Assembly (NCBI RefSeq): GCF_014654785.1
Contig: NZ_BNBD01000001.1
Coordinates: 930,001 to 994,000, forward strand
DNA: 64,000 nucleotides
DNA from: Streptomyces mashuensis
Lineage (GTDB): Bacteria; Actinomycetota; Actinomycetes; Streptomycetales; Streptomycetaceae
Direction of reading: 5' to 3'
The first letter of the stretch is position 1. Each line of letters starts with the position of its first letter. The position numbers and the translations under genes are program-made. This document shows, piece by piece, positions 43,234 to 51,155 of the stretch. The notes under the pieces were generated by a model. The model worked only from the letters and a program-made list of their open reading frames with translations. It searched no databases and was not told the origin of the DNA.

Positions 43234-44092
43234 CCTCCCTGCCCTCCTCCTTCATCGCCTGCACGTCCATGCCGCCGAGCGGGTCGGCGCACGTCTCGGC
43301 GTTGTGTGCGTGCGCCAGGTGGTGCAGGGCGAACGCCGCGTCGAGGCCGCCGTGCAGCCCCTGGAGGTCCTCGGCCTGGTTGACGGCCCGTTTGGCCAGG
43401 GCCAGGCCCATGCGCGGCATGCGGGCGACGCGCAGGGCCAGCGCCGCCGTCTCGGCGGCCAGGTCCGCCCGCGGCACCACGCGGTTGACCATGCCCACCT
43501 CGTAGGCGCGGCGCGCGCTCATCCGGTCGCCGGTGTACAGCAGTTCGCGTGCGACCCGCGGCGGCATCACCCAGGGGTGGGCGAAGTACTCGACGCCGGG
43601 CACCCCCATGCGCACCACCGGGTCGGCGAAGAAGGCGTCCTCGCTCGCCACGACGAGGTCGCACACCCACGCCAGCATCAGCCCGCCCGCCACGCAGGCG
43701 CCCTGCACGGCCGCCAGCAGCGGCTTGGGCATCTCCCGCCAGCGGCGGCACATGCCCAGGTAGACCTCCGACTCGCGGGCGAACCGCGCCTCCGCGCCCG
43801 CCCTGCCCACGTGGTCCCACCACAGCCCCGCGCGGCGCTCGAAGCTGACGTGCGCGTCCCGGCCGGGCGAGCCGATGTCGTGCCCCGCGGAGAAGTGGTC
43901 GCCGGCGCCCGCCAGCACCACCACCTTCACCGCGTCGTCGGCCGCGGCCGCCGCGAACGCGTCGTCCAGGGCGTACGTCATCGCGGAGTTCTGGGCGTTG
44001 CGGTACGCGGGCCGGTTCATGGTGACCGTCGCGACGGGGCCGGCGCGCTCGTAGCGCACCACCGGCTCGTCGGGGGGCGGGTCAGGGGGCAT
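43223..44092 (-). CDS. EchA13-like enoyl-CoA hydratase/isomerase
   Basis: Crotonase-fold protein of 289 residues. VTMNRPAYRNAQNSAMTYALDDAF, the first oxyanion segment GAGDHFSAGHDIGSPGRD, and GACVAGGLMLAWVCDLVVASEDAFF with the second oxyanion Gly are clear. From memory it closely resembles M. tuberculosis EchA13 (Rv1935c), which likewise precedes fadE17 and fadE18. ATG 44092 has GGAAGGA eight bases upstream and stands 14 bp from the KstR2-like palindrome shared with the divergent ipdF operon. It begins the three-gene hydratase/dehydrogenase operon. Confidence 0.9.
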   Translation of the reverse strand: MPPDPPPDEPVVRYERAGPVATVTMNRPAYRNAQNSAMTYALDDAFAAAAADDAVKVVVLAGAGDHFSAGHDIGSPGRDAHVSFERRAGLWWDHVGRAGAEARFARESEVYLGMCRRWREMPKPLLAAVQGACVAGGLMLAWVCDLVVASEDAFFADPVVRMGVPGVEYFAHPWVMPPRVARELLYTGDRMSARRAYEVGMVNRVVPRADLAAETAALALRVARMPRMGLALAKRAVNQAEDLQGLHGGLDAAFALHHLAHAHNAETCADPLGGMDVQAMKEEGREGGP

Positions 44093-44105
44093 GGCGCCAT
44101 CCTTC

Positions 44106-44125
44106 CCTAACAAGTGTTTGGTAGG
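44106..44125. promoter_or_regulatory. KstR2-like operator between echA13-like and ipdF genes
   Basis: CCTAACAAGTGTTTGGTAGG is an imperfect 20-bp palindrome. Its core 44109-44122 matches nine of ten fixed positions of AnCAAGnnCTTGnT, the KstR2 consensus I recall from mycobacteria. It sits in the middle of a 46-bp divergent intergenic region, so a bound repressor would silence both operons. Confidence 0.75.
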
Positions 44126-44138
44126 TTACCGTGCCGCC

Positions 44139-44948
44139 ATGAGCAGCGTCGAGGAGCCGGGCGCCCCCGAGGCCCCGCCCTACGTCCCCGGGCACGGCCT
44201 GCTGGCCGGCCGCAGCGCCGTCGTCACCGCGGCCGCCGGCACCGGCATCGGCGGCGCCACCGCCCGCCGCTTCCTGGAGGAGGGCGCCGACGTCGTCCTC
44301 GGCGACGCCCACGAACGCCGCCTCAAGGAGACCGTCGCCGCGCTCGCCGCCGAGTTCGGCGCCCGGCGCGTGACCGGCACGCCCTGCGACGTCACCGACG
44401 AGGACCAGGTCACCGCCCTCCTCGGCCTCGCCGAGACCCGGCACGGGCGGCTCGATGTCCTCGTCAACAACGCCGGCCTCGGCGGGACCTGCGAACTCAC
44501 CGAGATGACCGACGAGCAGTGGCACGCCGTGCTCGACACCACCCTCACCGGCACGTTCCGCTGCACCCGCGCCGCCCTGCGCCGCATGAAGGCCGCCGGC
44601 CGGGGCGGCGCCGTCGTCAACAACTCCTCCGTGCTCGGCTGGCGCGCCCAGCGCGGCCAGGCCCACTACGCCGCCGCCAAGGCCGGCGTCATGGCCCTCA
44701 CCCGCTGCGCCGCCGTCGAGGCCGCCGCGTACGGCGTCCGCGTCAACGCCGTGGCGCCCAGCCTCGCCACCCACCCGCACCTGGAGAAGGTCACCACCCC
44801 GGACGTCCTCGCCGACCTGACCCGGCGCGAGGCGTTCGGGCGGGCCGCCGCGCCCTGGGAGGTCGCCAACGTCATCGTCTTCCTGGCCAGCGACTACGCC
44901 TCGTACATGACCGGCGAGACCGTCTCCGTCAGCAGCCGCCGCGCCTGA
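44139..44948 (+). CDS. ipdF: SDR oxidoreductase IpdF (steroid C/D-ring degradation)
   Basis: Short-chain dehydrogenase of 269 residues. The cofactor loop VVTAAAGTGIGGATARRFLEEG, the NAG motif VLVNNAGLGG, the catalytic serine in VNNSSVLGWRAQRGQ and the Y-x3-K in HYAAAKAG are all present; the tail SDYASYMTGETVSVSS is also typical. The N-terminal extension with GHGLLAGRSAVVTAAAGTG and the GWRAQ segment match, from memory, IpdF (Rv3559c), which oxidises the 5-hydroxy group of HIP-derived intermediates. ATG 44139 begins 14 bp after the KstR2-like operator, and kstR2 follows 12 bp downstream. Confidence 0.9.
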   Translation: MSSVEEPGAPEAPPYVPGHGLLAGRSAVVTAAAGTGIGGATARRFLEEGADVVLGDAHERRLKETVAALAAEFGARRVTGTPCDVTDEDQVTALLGLAETRHGRLDVLVNNAGLGGTCELTEMTDEQWHAVLDTTLTGTFRCTRAALRRMKAAGRGGAVVNNSSVLGWRAQRGQAHYAAAKAGVMALTRCAAVEAAAYGVRVNAVAPSLATHPHLEKVTTPDVLADLTRREAFGRAAAPWEVANVIVFLASDYASYMTGETVSVSSRRA

Positions 44949-44960
44949 CCGGCCCCCGCC

Positions 44961-45605
44961 GTGACGGACAATGACACCGTGCCGACCAGCAAGAAGACCC
45001 CCACCGACGCCCAGGCCCCGGCGCAGGCGCAGGCGCGCCGCGCCGAGCTGCTGGCCACCGCCGCCGAGGTGTTCGCCGCCCACGGCTACAACGCCACCAC
45101 CGTGCGCAGGATCGCCGAGCGGGCCGGCCTGCTCGCGGGCAGCCTCTACTACCACTTCGACTCCAAGGAGGCCATGCTCGACGAGATCCTCTCCGGCTTC
45201 CTCGACGAGCTGTGGGCCCGCTACGAGGCCGTCCTCACCGCCGGGCACAGCCCGCGCGGCACCGTCGAGGCCCTGGTCACCGAGTCGTTCCGGGAGATCG
45301 ACCGGCACCGCGCGGCCGTCGCCGTCTACCAGCGCGAGGCCGGGCACCTCGCCGCCCTGCCCCGCTTCGCCTACCTCGCCGACTCCGGCCGCCGCTTCGA
45401 GGAGATGTGGCTGGCCGTGCTGCGCCGCGGCGTCGCCGACGGCGCCTTCCGCGCCGACCTCGACGTCCGCCTCGCCTACCGCTTCCTGCGCGACACGGTG
45501 TGGGTGGCGGCGTCCTGGTACCGGCCCGGCGGCACGCACAGCCCGGAGGAGATCGCCCGGCAGTACCTGTCGATGGTCCTGGACGGCATCGCCGTGCGCG
45601 CCTGA
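44961..45605 (+). CDS. kstR2: TetR-family repressor KstR2
   Basis: Repressor of 214 residues. The helix-turn-helix is LLATAAEVFAAHGYNATTVRRIAERAGLLAGSLYYHFDSKEAMLDEIL, and the ligand domain ends in YRFLRDTVWVAASWYRPGGTHSPEEIARQYLSMVLDGI. The latter strongly resembles mycobacterial KstR2, which binds HIP-CoA and controls C/D-ring genes. The palindromes at 44106-44125 and 50304-50323 fit as its operators. GTG 44961 was kept because it is first in frame; GTG 44979 is possible and would remove six disordered residues. No strong ribosome binding site is seen, so coupling to ipdF is likely. Confidence 0.9.
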   Translation: MTDNDTVPTSKKTPTDAQAPAQAQARRAELLATAAEVFAAHGYNATTVRRIAERAGLLAGSLYYHFDSKEAMLDEILSGFLDELWARYEAVLTAGHSPRGTVEALVTESFREIDRHRAAVAVYQREAGHLAALPRFAYLADSGRRFEEMWLAVLRRGVADGAFRADLDVRLAYRFLRDTVWVAASWYRPGGTHSPEEIARQYLSMVLDGIAVRA

Positions 45606-45656
45606 GCGCGCGGCCCCGGTCCCGTCCGGGCGCCCGTCCCCGAGGAGGGAACAGCC

Positions 45657-46814
45657 ATGGCCGACGCATACATCGTCGACGCGGTCCGCACCCCCGTCGG
45701 CCGGCGCGGCGGCGCCCTGGCCGCCGCCCACCCGGCGGACCTGGCCGCGCACGTGCTGCGCGCCCTCCTCGGGCGCACCGGCGTGGACCCCGGCGCCGTG
45801 GACGACGTGGTCCTCGGCTGCCTCGACACCGTCGGCCCGCAGGCCGGCGACATCGCCCGCACCGCCTGGCTGGCCGCCGGGCTGCCCGAGCACGTCCCCG
45901 GCGTCACGGTCGACCGGCAGTGCGGGTCCGGTCAGCAGGCCCTGCACTTCGCCGCGCAGGCCGTGCTGTCCGGCACCCAGGACCTCGTGGTCGCGGGCGG
46001 CACGCAGAACATGTCCCAGGTGCCCATCGGCTACGCCTTCCACCAGGCCGTCCGCCCGCTCGGCCTGACCGCCGGCCCCTTCGCCGGCTCCGCCGGCTGG
46101 CGCGCCCGCTACGGCGGCCTGCCCGTCGACCAGTTCCACGGCGCCGAACTCATCGCCGACCAGTGGGGCATCACCCGGGAGCGGATGGAGGAGTACGCCC
46201 TGGAGTCCCACCGGCGCGCGGTACGCGCCCTCGACGAAGGGCGCTTCGCGCGCGAGACCCTGCCGTACGGCGACTGCACCGCCGACGAGGGACCGCGCCG
46301 CGACACGTCCCTGGCCAGGATGGCCGCCCTGCCGCCGGTCGTGCCCGGTGGCCGGCTGACCGCCGCCGTGTCCTCCCAGATCTCCGACGCGGCCGCCGCG
46401 CTCCTCGTCGCCAACGACCGGGCCCTGCGCACGCACGGGCTGACGCCGCGCGCCCGCATCCACCACCTGTCCGTCCGCGGCGAGGACCCCGTCCGCATGC
46501 TCACCGCGCCCATCCCGGCGACGGAACACGCCCTGCGGAAGGCCGGCATGAGGATCGACGACATCGACCTGGTGGAGGTGAACGAGGCGTTCGCACCGGT
46601 GGTCCTCGCCTGGCTCGCGGAGACCGGCGCGGACCCCGGGCGGGTGAACGTCAACGGCGGCGCGATTGCCCTCGGCCACCCCCTGGGGGCCACGGGGGCG
46701 CGGCTGATGACCACGCTGCTGCACGAACTGGAGCGCACGGGCGGCCGGTTCGGGCTCCAGACGATGTGCGAGGGAGGCGGACAGGCGAACGTGACCATCA
46801 TCGAACGGGTGTGA
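45657..46814 (+). CDS. fadA6: Acetyl-CoA acyltransferase (thiolase) FadA6
   Basis: Thiolase of 385 residues with nucleophile C89 in DRQCGSGQQ, H341 in GGAIALGHPLGATGAR, C371 in MCEGGGQANVT, and the NEAFAPV motif. It cleaves a beta-ketoacyl-CoA, releasing acetyl- or propionyl-CoA. Position after ipdF and kstR2, and the sequence around AYIVDAVRTPVGRRGGAL, match FadA6 (Rv3556c) of the KstR2 regulon, so the likely substrate is a C/D-ring fragment. ATG 45657 follows GAGGAGGGA, a strong site. Its last 17 bases overlap the convergent ipdC gene. Confidence 0.92.
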   Translation: MADAYIVDAVRTPVGRRGGALAAAHPADLAAHVLRALLGRTGVDPGAVDDVVLGCLDTVGPQAGDIARTAWLAAGLPEHVPGVTVDRQCGSGQQALHFAAQAVLSGTQDLVVAGGTQNMSQVPIGYAFHQAVRPLGLTAGPFAGSAGWRARYGGLPVDQFHGAELIADQWGITRERMEEYALESHRRAVRALDEGRFARETLPYGDCTADEGPRRDTSLARMAALPPVVPGGRLTAAVSSQISDAAAALLVANDRALRTHGLTPRARIHHLSVRGEDPVRMLTAPIPATEHALRKAGMRIDDIDLVEVNEAFAPVVLAWLAETGADPGRVNVNGGAIALGHPLGATGARLMTTLLHELERTGGRFGLQTMCEGGGQANVTIIERV

Positions 46815-47916
46815 TCCCCGTTCCGTCGCTGCCGGACGGGCCGGCCAGCGCCGCCAGCACCCGCCGCGCCCCCTCCACCACGTCCCCCACGAGCTCCGCG
46901 CACGTCGGCACGTCCTCGATCAGCCCCGCCACCTGGCCCGCCGACATCACGCCCGCCTCCACGCGGCCCTCCACCATCGCCGCCCGCAACAGCATGGGCG
47001 TGCTCGCCGCCAGCAGCACCTGGCCCCACGCCAGCCCCCGGACCCGCCGCAGCGCCACACCGTCCCGCACCAGACGCGCCCACCCCGACCCCGACAGGCG
47101 GCGGAAGGCCACCGCGTGCCGCGCCGCACGGAGCAGGGACCGGGTGCGCCCCGCACCCTCCAGCCCCTCCACGAACGCCGTGCGCAGCACCCGGTGCGGC
47201 AGGCCGTCGACCTTCCGCGTCACCACCACGTCGGCCACCGACGCCGCCAGGTACGCCTCCTTCACCGCCCGCGGCACCGGGCTCTCCGCCGTCAGCAGGA
47301 ACCGCGTGCCCATGCCCACCCCGCACGCCCCGTACGCCAGCGCCGCCGCCAGGCCCCGGCCGTCGAAGAAGCCGCCCGCCGCCACCACCGGAATCCCCAC
47401 CGCGTCGACCACCTGCGGCACCAGCACCGTCGTCGCCACCCGGCCCGTGTGGCCGCCGCCCTCCGCGCCCTGCACCAGAACCGCGTCCGCGCCCCACGCC
47501 GCGACCTTCTCCGCGTGCCGCAGCGCCCCCACCGTCGGCATCACCACCACGCCCGCGTCCTTCAGCCGGGCGATCAGCCCGCGCGACGGGGCCAGCGCGA
47601 ACGACGCCACGCGGACGCCCTCCTCCACCAGCACCGCGACCCGCTCGGCCGCGTCGCCCGCGTCCGCCCGCAGGTTCACCCCGAACGGGCGGTCCGTGCG
47701 CGCCCGCACGGCCCGTACCGCCGCCCGCAGCTCGTTCGGCGTCATCGTCGCCGAACCCAGGAAGCCCAGCGCGCCCGCCTCCGCCACCGCCGACACCAGG
47801 CCGGGGCCGGCCACCCAGCCCATGCCCGTCTGCACGACCGGGTGGCGGACGCCGGTGAGCCGCGTCAAGGCCGTCGGCAGCACCGGGGGCAGCGCCGGGG
47901 GCTCCGGGCCGCTCAT
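46798..47916 (-). CDS. ipdC: Flavin-dependent reductase IpdC (nitronate-monooxygenase family)
   Basis: TIM-barrel flavoprotein of 372 residues in the NMO/2-nitropropane dioxygenase family. HPVVQTGMGWVAGPGLVSAVAEAG, SATMTPNELRAAVR, the phosphate loop VQGAEGGGHTG and AAGGFFDGRGLAAALAYGACGVGMGTRFL are clear. By these motifs and context it is the counterpart of IpdC (Rv3553), which reduces a 5-hydroxy-methyl-octahydro-indenone CoA intermediate before ring opening, rather than a nitronate enzyme. ATG 47916 overlaps the ipdB stop (ATGA). The C-terminal 80 residues (SAGQVAGLIEDVPTCAELV) also fit IpdC. Confidence 0.92.
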   Translation of the reverse strand: MSGPEPPALPPVLPTALTRLTGVRHPVVQTGMGWVAGPGLVSAVAEAGALGFLGSATMTPNELRAAVRAVRARTDRPFGVNLRADAGDAAERVAVLVEEGVRVASFALAPSRGLIARLKDAGVVVMPTVGALRHAEKVAAWGADAVLVQGAEGGGHTGRVATTVLVPQVVDAVGIPVVAAGGFFDGRGLAAALAYGACGVGMGTRFLLTAESPVPRAVKEAYLAASVADVVVTRKVDGLPHRVLRTAFVEGLEGAGRTRSLLRAARHAVAFRRLSGSGWARLVRDGVALRRVRGLAWGQVLLAASTPMLLRAAMVEGRVEAGVMSAGQVAGLIEDVPTCAELVGDVVEGARRVLAALAGPSGSDGTGITPVR

Positions 47917-48653
47917 CCCCGGACCTCGCGCTCCCGCAGCCCCGCCGGGTCCAGCACCTCGCGGATCAGCCGCAGTTCGGCGGTGCCGGGCACGCGCGTG
48001 CGCGGCACGTCGTCCGGTACGTCCAGCGGGAAGCCCGTCGCCGCCCGTACGTCCTCCGCCGCCACCCCCGGGTGCAGCGACACCACCCGCATCGTCCGGT
48101 CCGGCGTCCCGAAGTCCAGCACCGCCAGGTCGGTGACCACGCGGACGATCCGGTGGTACCGCGCCACCCGCGGCCCCGCGGCCGCCGCCCGGTCGTACCC
48201 CACGCCGCACACCATGTCGACCCGCTCGACGAACACGCGCCGCGAGTGCCGCGGCACCCAGTAACTCACGGGGTGGTTCACCGTGTTGGCGGGCGCGCCG
48301 CGCACCCCGATCAGCTGCCGGTGCGGCTGCCCCCAGTCGCCGACGCAGCTGATGTTCTGGTTGCCGTGCCGGTCGAGCTGGCTCGCGCCCATCATCGCGT
48401 GCCGCCGGCCCCCGTACGACAGCGACAGGTGCCGCCGGTACGGCAGCCAGCCCTCCACCGCACCGCCGCCCGTGACGAGCAGCGCCTCCCCGTCCGTCAG
48501 CAGCAGCCGCGGCGCGAACGTCAGCCGGGCCAGCCGCGCCCCCAGCGCCGGGACCAGCCCCCCGACCGGGCTCGCCAGGACCTCGCCGGCCCCCCGCCAC
48601 GCCTCCGCGCACGCCACCACGCACACCTCGGCGCGCGTCGCCCCGCCGGTCAC
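47913..48653 (-). CDS. ipdB: Ring-opening CoA hydrolase subunit IpdB
   Basis: Class I CoA-transferase-fold subunit of 246 residues. FAPRLLLTDGEALLVT, MMGASQLDRHGNQNISCVGDW and the strand VDMVCGVGYDR are typical. In mycobacteria IpdAB is a hydrolase that opens the last steroid ring (COCHEA-CoA), not a transferase; the same function is inferred from adjacency to ipdA, echA20 and ipdC. GTG 48653 overlaps the ipdA stop (GTGA). In true transferases the beta subunit has a catalytic Glu; IpdB-type proteins use other residues, and the present motif ASQLDRHGN agrees with the hydrolase group. Confidence 0.92.
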   Translation of the reverse strand: MTGGATRAEVCVVACAEAWRGAGEVLASPVGGLVPALGARLARLTFAPRLLLTDGEALLVTGGGAVEGWLPYRRHLSLSYGGRRHAMMGASQLDRHGNQNISCVGDWGQPHRQLIGVRGAPANTVNHPVSYWVPRHSRRVFVERVDMVCGVGYDRAAAAGPRVARYHRIVRVVTDLAVLDFGTPDRTMRVVSLHPGVAAEDVRAATGFPLDVPDDVPRTRVPGTAELRLIREVLDPAGLREREVRG

Positions 48654-49525
48654 GCCCCCTCCCGCGCGAAGTCCGCGACCGCCCGCCGGTAGGCGTCCTC
48701 GTCGCCCGACAGGAAACGCCCCGCGAACGCCGCCCACGCCTCCGGGTCCGCCGCGGCCTTCGCGTACGCCGTCTGGAACGCCTCGTCGCGCCCGTAGTCC
48801 GGGGCGCAGGACGTGAAGTGGGCGCCGCCCGGCGCCTCCACGACCCCCGTCACGCAGTGCCGCTGGACCAGCAGCGTCTGCGGCCCGCCCGCCGCCGCGA
48901 ACTCACGTGTCTCCACGATGTGCTCGCACGACACGTACGCCTCCCGGGCCGCCTCGCAGAACAGGTCGTCGAAGTACGGGTCGGGGCCCAGGTACTGGCC
49001 GTTGCCCAGCGCGTCCGCCCGGTTGACGTGCACCAGCGCCGCGTCGAGGGCGAGCGCGGGCACGGCCACCAGCTCCTCGCCGTCCGCGTAGGGCGACGTG
49101 ACCGTGCGCAGGGACGGGTTGACGCGCAGCACGTCCGAACCGAGCCCGGCCCGCACCGGCAGGAACGGCAGCCGGTGCGCCGCCGCCGTCAGGCCCCACA
49201 TCACCATCGACTCGTCGAGCTCCATCAGCTCCAGGGCGCCGCGCTCCCGGGCGGCCCGGAAGTGCGGTTCGAGGGGTACGGAGTCCAGCGTGGCGAACGC
49301 GGCGACGAGCCGGCGGACCCGGCCGGCCGCCACCAGCAGCCCCACGTCCGGGCCGCCGAACGAGACGACCGTCAGGTCCGTGAGCGAGGACCGCAGCACG
49401 GCCCGCACCAGCGCCATCGGCTTGCGCCGCGACCCCCAGCCGCCGATGCCCACCGTCATGCCGTCCCGCAGCCGGGCCACGGCCTCGTCGGCCGTCATCC
49501 GCTTGTCGCCGCCGTCCGCCGTCAC
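48650..49525 (-). CDS. ipdA: Ring-opening CoA hydrolase subunit IpdA
   Basis: Alpha subunit of 291 residues. MTVGIGGWGSRRKPMALVRA, LTDLTVVSFGGPDVGLLVAAG, LPFLPVRAGLGSDV, the acidic region YLGPDPYFDDLFCEAA and VVEAPGGAHFTSCAPDYGRDE are characteristic of IpdA. With IpdB it hydrolyses the ring-D-derived beta-diketone CoA. GTG 49525 overlaps the echA20 stop (GTGA); a later ATG at MTADEAV would lose eight residues and break the coupling. The order echA20-ipdA-ipdB-ipdC is the mycobacterial order. Confidence 0.92.
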   Translation of the reverse strand: MTADGGDKRMTADEAVARLRDGMTVGIGGWGSRRKPMALVRAVLRSSLTDLTVVSFGGPDVGLLVAAGRVRRLVAAFATLDSVPLEPHFRAARERGALELMELDESMVMWGLTAAAHRLPFLPVRAGLGSDVLRVNPSLRTVTSPYADGEELVAVPALALDAALVHVNRADALGNGQYLGPDPYFDDLFCEAAREAYVSCEHIVETREFAAAGGPQTLLVQRHCVTGVVEAPGGAHFTSCAPDYGRDEAFQTAYAKAAADPEAWAAFAGRFLSGDEDAYRRAVADFAREGA

Positions 49526-50292
49526 GACCGCTCCTCCTCGCGCCGGCGCCCGCCGCCCGCCAGGAACGCGGCGCGGTGCCGCTCCGCGACGCCCGCCACG
49601 GCCGCCTCGTAGGTGAAGCCCTGCTCGTAGCGGTAGGCGCGGCGGACGTCCACCGGGTCGATGCCGTTGAGCGCGGCCTTGGCCAGCCGCAGCAGCACGC
49701 CGTCCTTCGCGGCGATCTCGCGGGCCAGGGCGCGCGCCGCCTCCGCCAGCCCCGGCCGCGGCACCACCCGCCACACCGAGCCGTGCCCGTACAGCTCGCG
49801 GGCGGTGACGGTGCGGGAGGTGAAGTAGAGGGTGCGCATCAGGTGTTGCGGCACCAGGCGCGCCAGGTGGGTGGCCGCGCCCAGCGCGCCCCGGTCCAGC
49901 TCGGGCAGGCCGAACACCGCGTCCTCCGACGCCACGACCGCGTCCGCGGTGCCCGCCAGGCCCACCCCGCCGCCCAGGCAGAAGCCGTGCACCGCCGCCA
50001 CGACCGGCACCGGGCAGTCGTAGACGGCGGAGAACGCCTCCGCACAGCCCTGGTTGGCGCCCAGCAGCGCCCGGTGGCCGGGGGAGTGCTGGATTTCCTT
50101 GAGGTCGACGCCCGCGTTGAAGCCGCGCCCGGCCGCCGCCAGCACGACGCAGCGCACCCCGGGGTCGGTGCCCGCCTCGGCCACCGCCCGCGCCAGCGCG
50201 TGCCAGCCGTGCACGGGGAGGGCGTTGACGGGCGGGAAGTCCATCGTGACGATGGCGACGCCCGGTTCGGGGCGTGCGGTGGAGATGCCCAT
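49522..50292 (-). CDS. echA20: Crotonase-fold ring hydrolase EchA20
   Basis: Protein of 256 residues. VTMDFPPVNALPVHGWHALARAV, AAAGRGFNAGVDLKEIQHSPG (first oxyanion segment), FCLGGGVGLAGTADAVVASEDAVFGLPELDRGALGA and KAALNGIDPVDVRRAYRYEQGFT match M. tuberculosis EchA20 (Rv3550), which hydrolyses a C-C bond to open ring C or D of the HIP-CoA intermediate. ATG 50292 has AAAGGTGG upstream and is 12 bp from the second KstR2-like palindrome. It heads the four-gene echA20-ipdA-ipdB-ipdC operon, all linked by 4-bp overlaps. Confidence 0.92.
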   Translation of the reverse strand: MGISTARPEPGVAIVTMDFPPVNALPVHGWHALARAVAEAGTDPGVRCVVLAAAGRGFNAGVDLKEIQHSPGHRALLGANQGCAEAFSAVYDCPVPVVAAVHGFCLGGGVGLAGTADAVVASEDAVFGLPELDRGALGAATHLARLVPQHLMRTLYFTSRTVTARELYGHGSVWRVVPRPGLAEAARALAREIAAKDGVLLRLAKAALNGIDPVDVRRAYRYEQGFTYEAAVAGVAERHRAAFLAGGGRRREEERS

Positions 50293-50303
50293 CGGGCCAC
50301 CTT

Positions 50304-50323
50304 TCCACCAAACGTTTGTTAGG
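50304..50323. promoter_or_regulatory. Second KstR2-like operator, echA20/SDR divergent promoter
   Basis: TCCACCAAACGTTTGTTAGG includes the 14-bp core ACCAAACGTTTGTT (50307-50320), which matches eight of ten fixed positions of AnCAAGnnCTTGnT; the two deviations are symmetric. Read on the minus strand it aligns with the 44106 site at 16 of 20 positions. It sits between the divergent echA20 and SDR operons. Confidence 0.75.
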
Positions 50324-50369
50324 TATCCTCGACCGTACCAGCGGACCGCCCCCAGCGGGAGGAGCGCAC

Positions 50370-51155
50370 GTGAACCCGAGCCCACCACTGGCCGGCCGCG
50401 TGGCCGTCGTCACGGGCGGCACCCGCGGCGTGGGCGCCGGCATCGCCCGCGCCTTCCTCGCCGCCGGCGCCGACGTCGTCGTCTGCGCCCGCCGGCCCCC
50501 CGAGGAACCGGTCACCGCCGCCGGCCGCACCGCGGAATTCCTGCGCCTCAACGTGCGCCGCCCCGCAGCCGTCGAGGACGTCATCACCCGCGTCCAGGCC
50601 ACGTACGGCCGTCTGGACGTGCTGGTCAACAACGCCGGCGGCACGCCCCACCGCGCGCTGGCCGACGCGGACGCCTGCCGCCACGCCCGGGTCCTGGAGC
50701 TCAACCTCACCGCGCCGCTCACCGTCTCGCTGGCCGCGTACCGCGTCATGCGGGGGCAGGCGGGCGGCGGCTGCGTGCTGATGGTGGGCAGCGTCAGCGG
50801 GACGCGGCCGTCGCCGGGGGCCGCGGCGTACGGGGCGGCCAAGGCGGGCCTGGAGAACCTGGCGCGCACGATGGCCGCCGAGTGGGCGCCGCTGGTCCGG
50901 GTCAACACGCTGGTGCCGGGGCCCGTACGGACCGGGGCGGCGCGCGCCCACTACGGCGACGAGGACGGCACCGCGGTCGCCCGGACGATTCCCGCCGGCC
51001 GCCTGGCCGAGCCGGAGGACATCGGCGCGGCGGCCGTCTTCCTCGCCTCGGACGCGGCGGCCTACATCACGGGCGCGAGCCTGCTGGTGCACGGGGGCGG
51101 GGAGTACCCGGCGTACCTGACGGCCCTCGCGGAGCAGGAAGGGAGCGCGGGATGA
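50370..51155 (+). CDS. SDR oxidoreductase (Rv3549c-like)
   Basis: Short-chain dehydrogenase of 261 residues. The cofactor loop VVTGGTRGVGAGIARAFL, ADVVVCARRP (NADP-type basic pair), VLVNNAGGTPHRAL, catalytic serine in VGSVSGTRPSPG, and Y-x3-K in AYGAAKAG are present, with the tail AYITGASLLVHGGGE. It lies in the KstR2 regulon at the place of Rv3549c in M. tuberculosis; its exact step is not established. GTG 50370 has GGAGG eight bases upstream. Its stop overlaps the start of the next SDR gene by four bases. Confidence 0.88.
   Translation: MNPSPPLAGRVAVVTGGTRGVGAGIARAFLAAGADVVVCARRPPEEPVTAAGRTAEFLRLNVRRPAAVEDVITRVQATYGRLDVLVNNAGGTPHRALADADACRHARVLELNLTAPLTVSLAAYRVMRGQAGGGCVLMVGSVSGTRPSPGAAAYGAAKAGLENLARTMAAEWAPLVRVNTLVPGPVRTGAARAHYGDEDGTAVARTIPAGRLAEPEDIGAAAVFLASDAAAYITGASLLVHGGGEYPAYLTALAEQEGSAG

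Noticed and set aside
46798..47916. Nitronate monooxygenase as the function of the 46798-47916 protein
   Set aside because: The fold is shared, but the cluster and specific motifs point to IpdC, a flavin reductase of steroid-ring intermediates.
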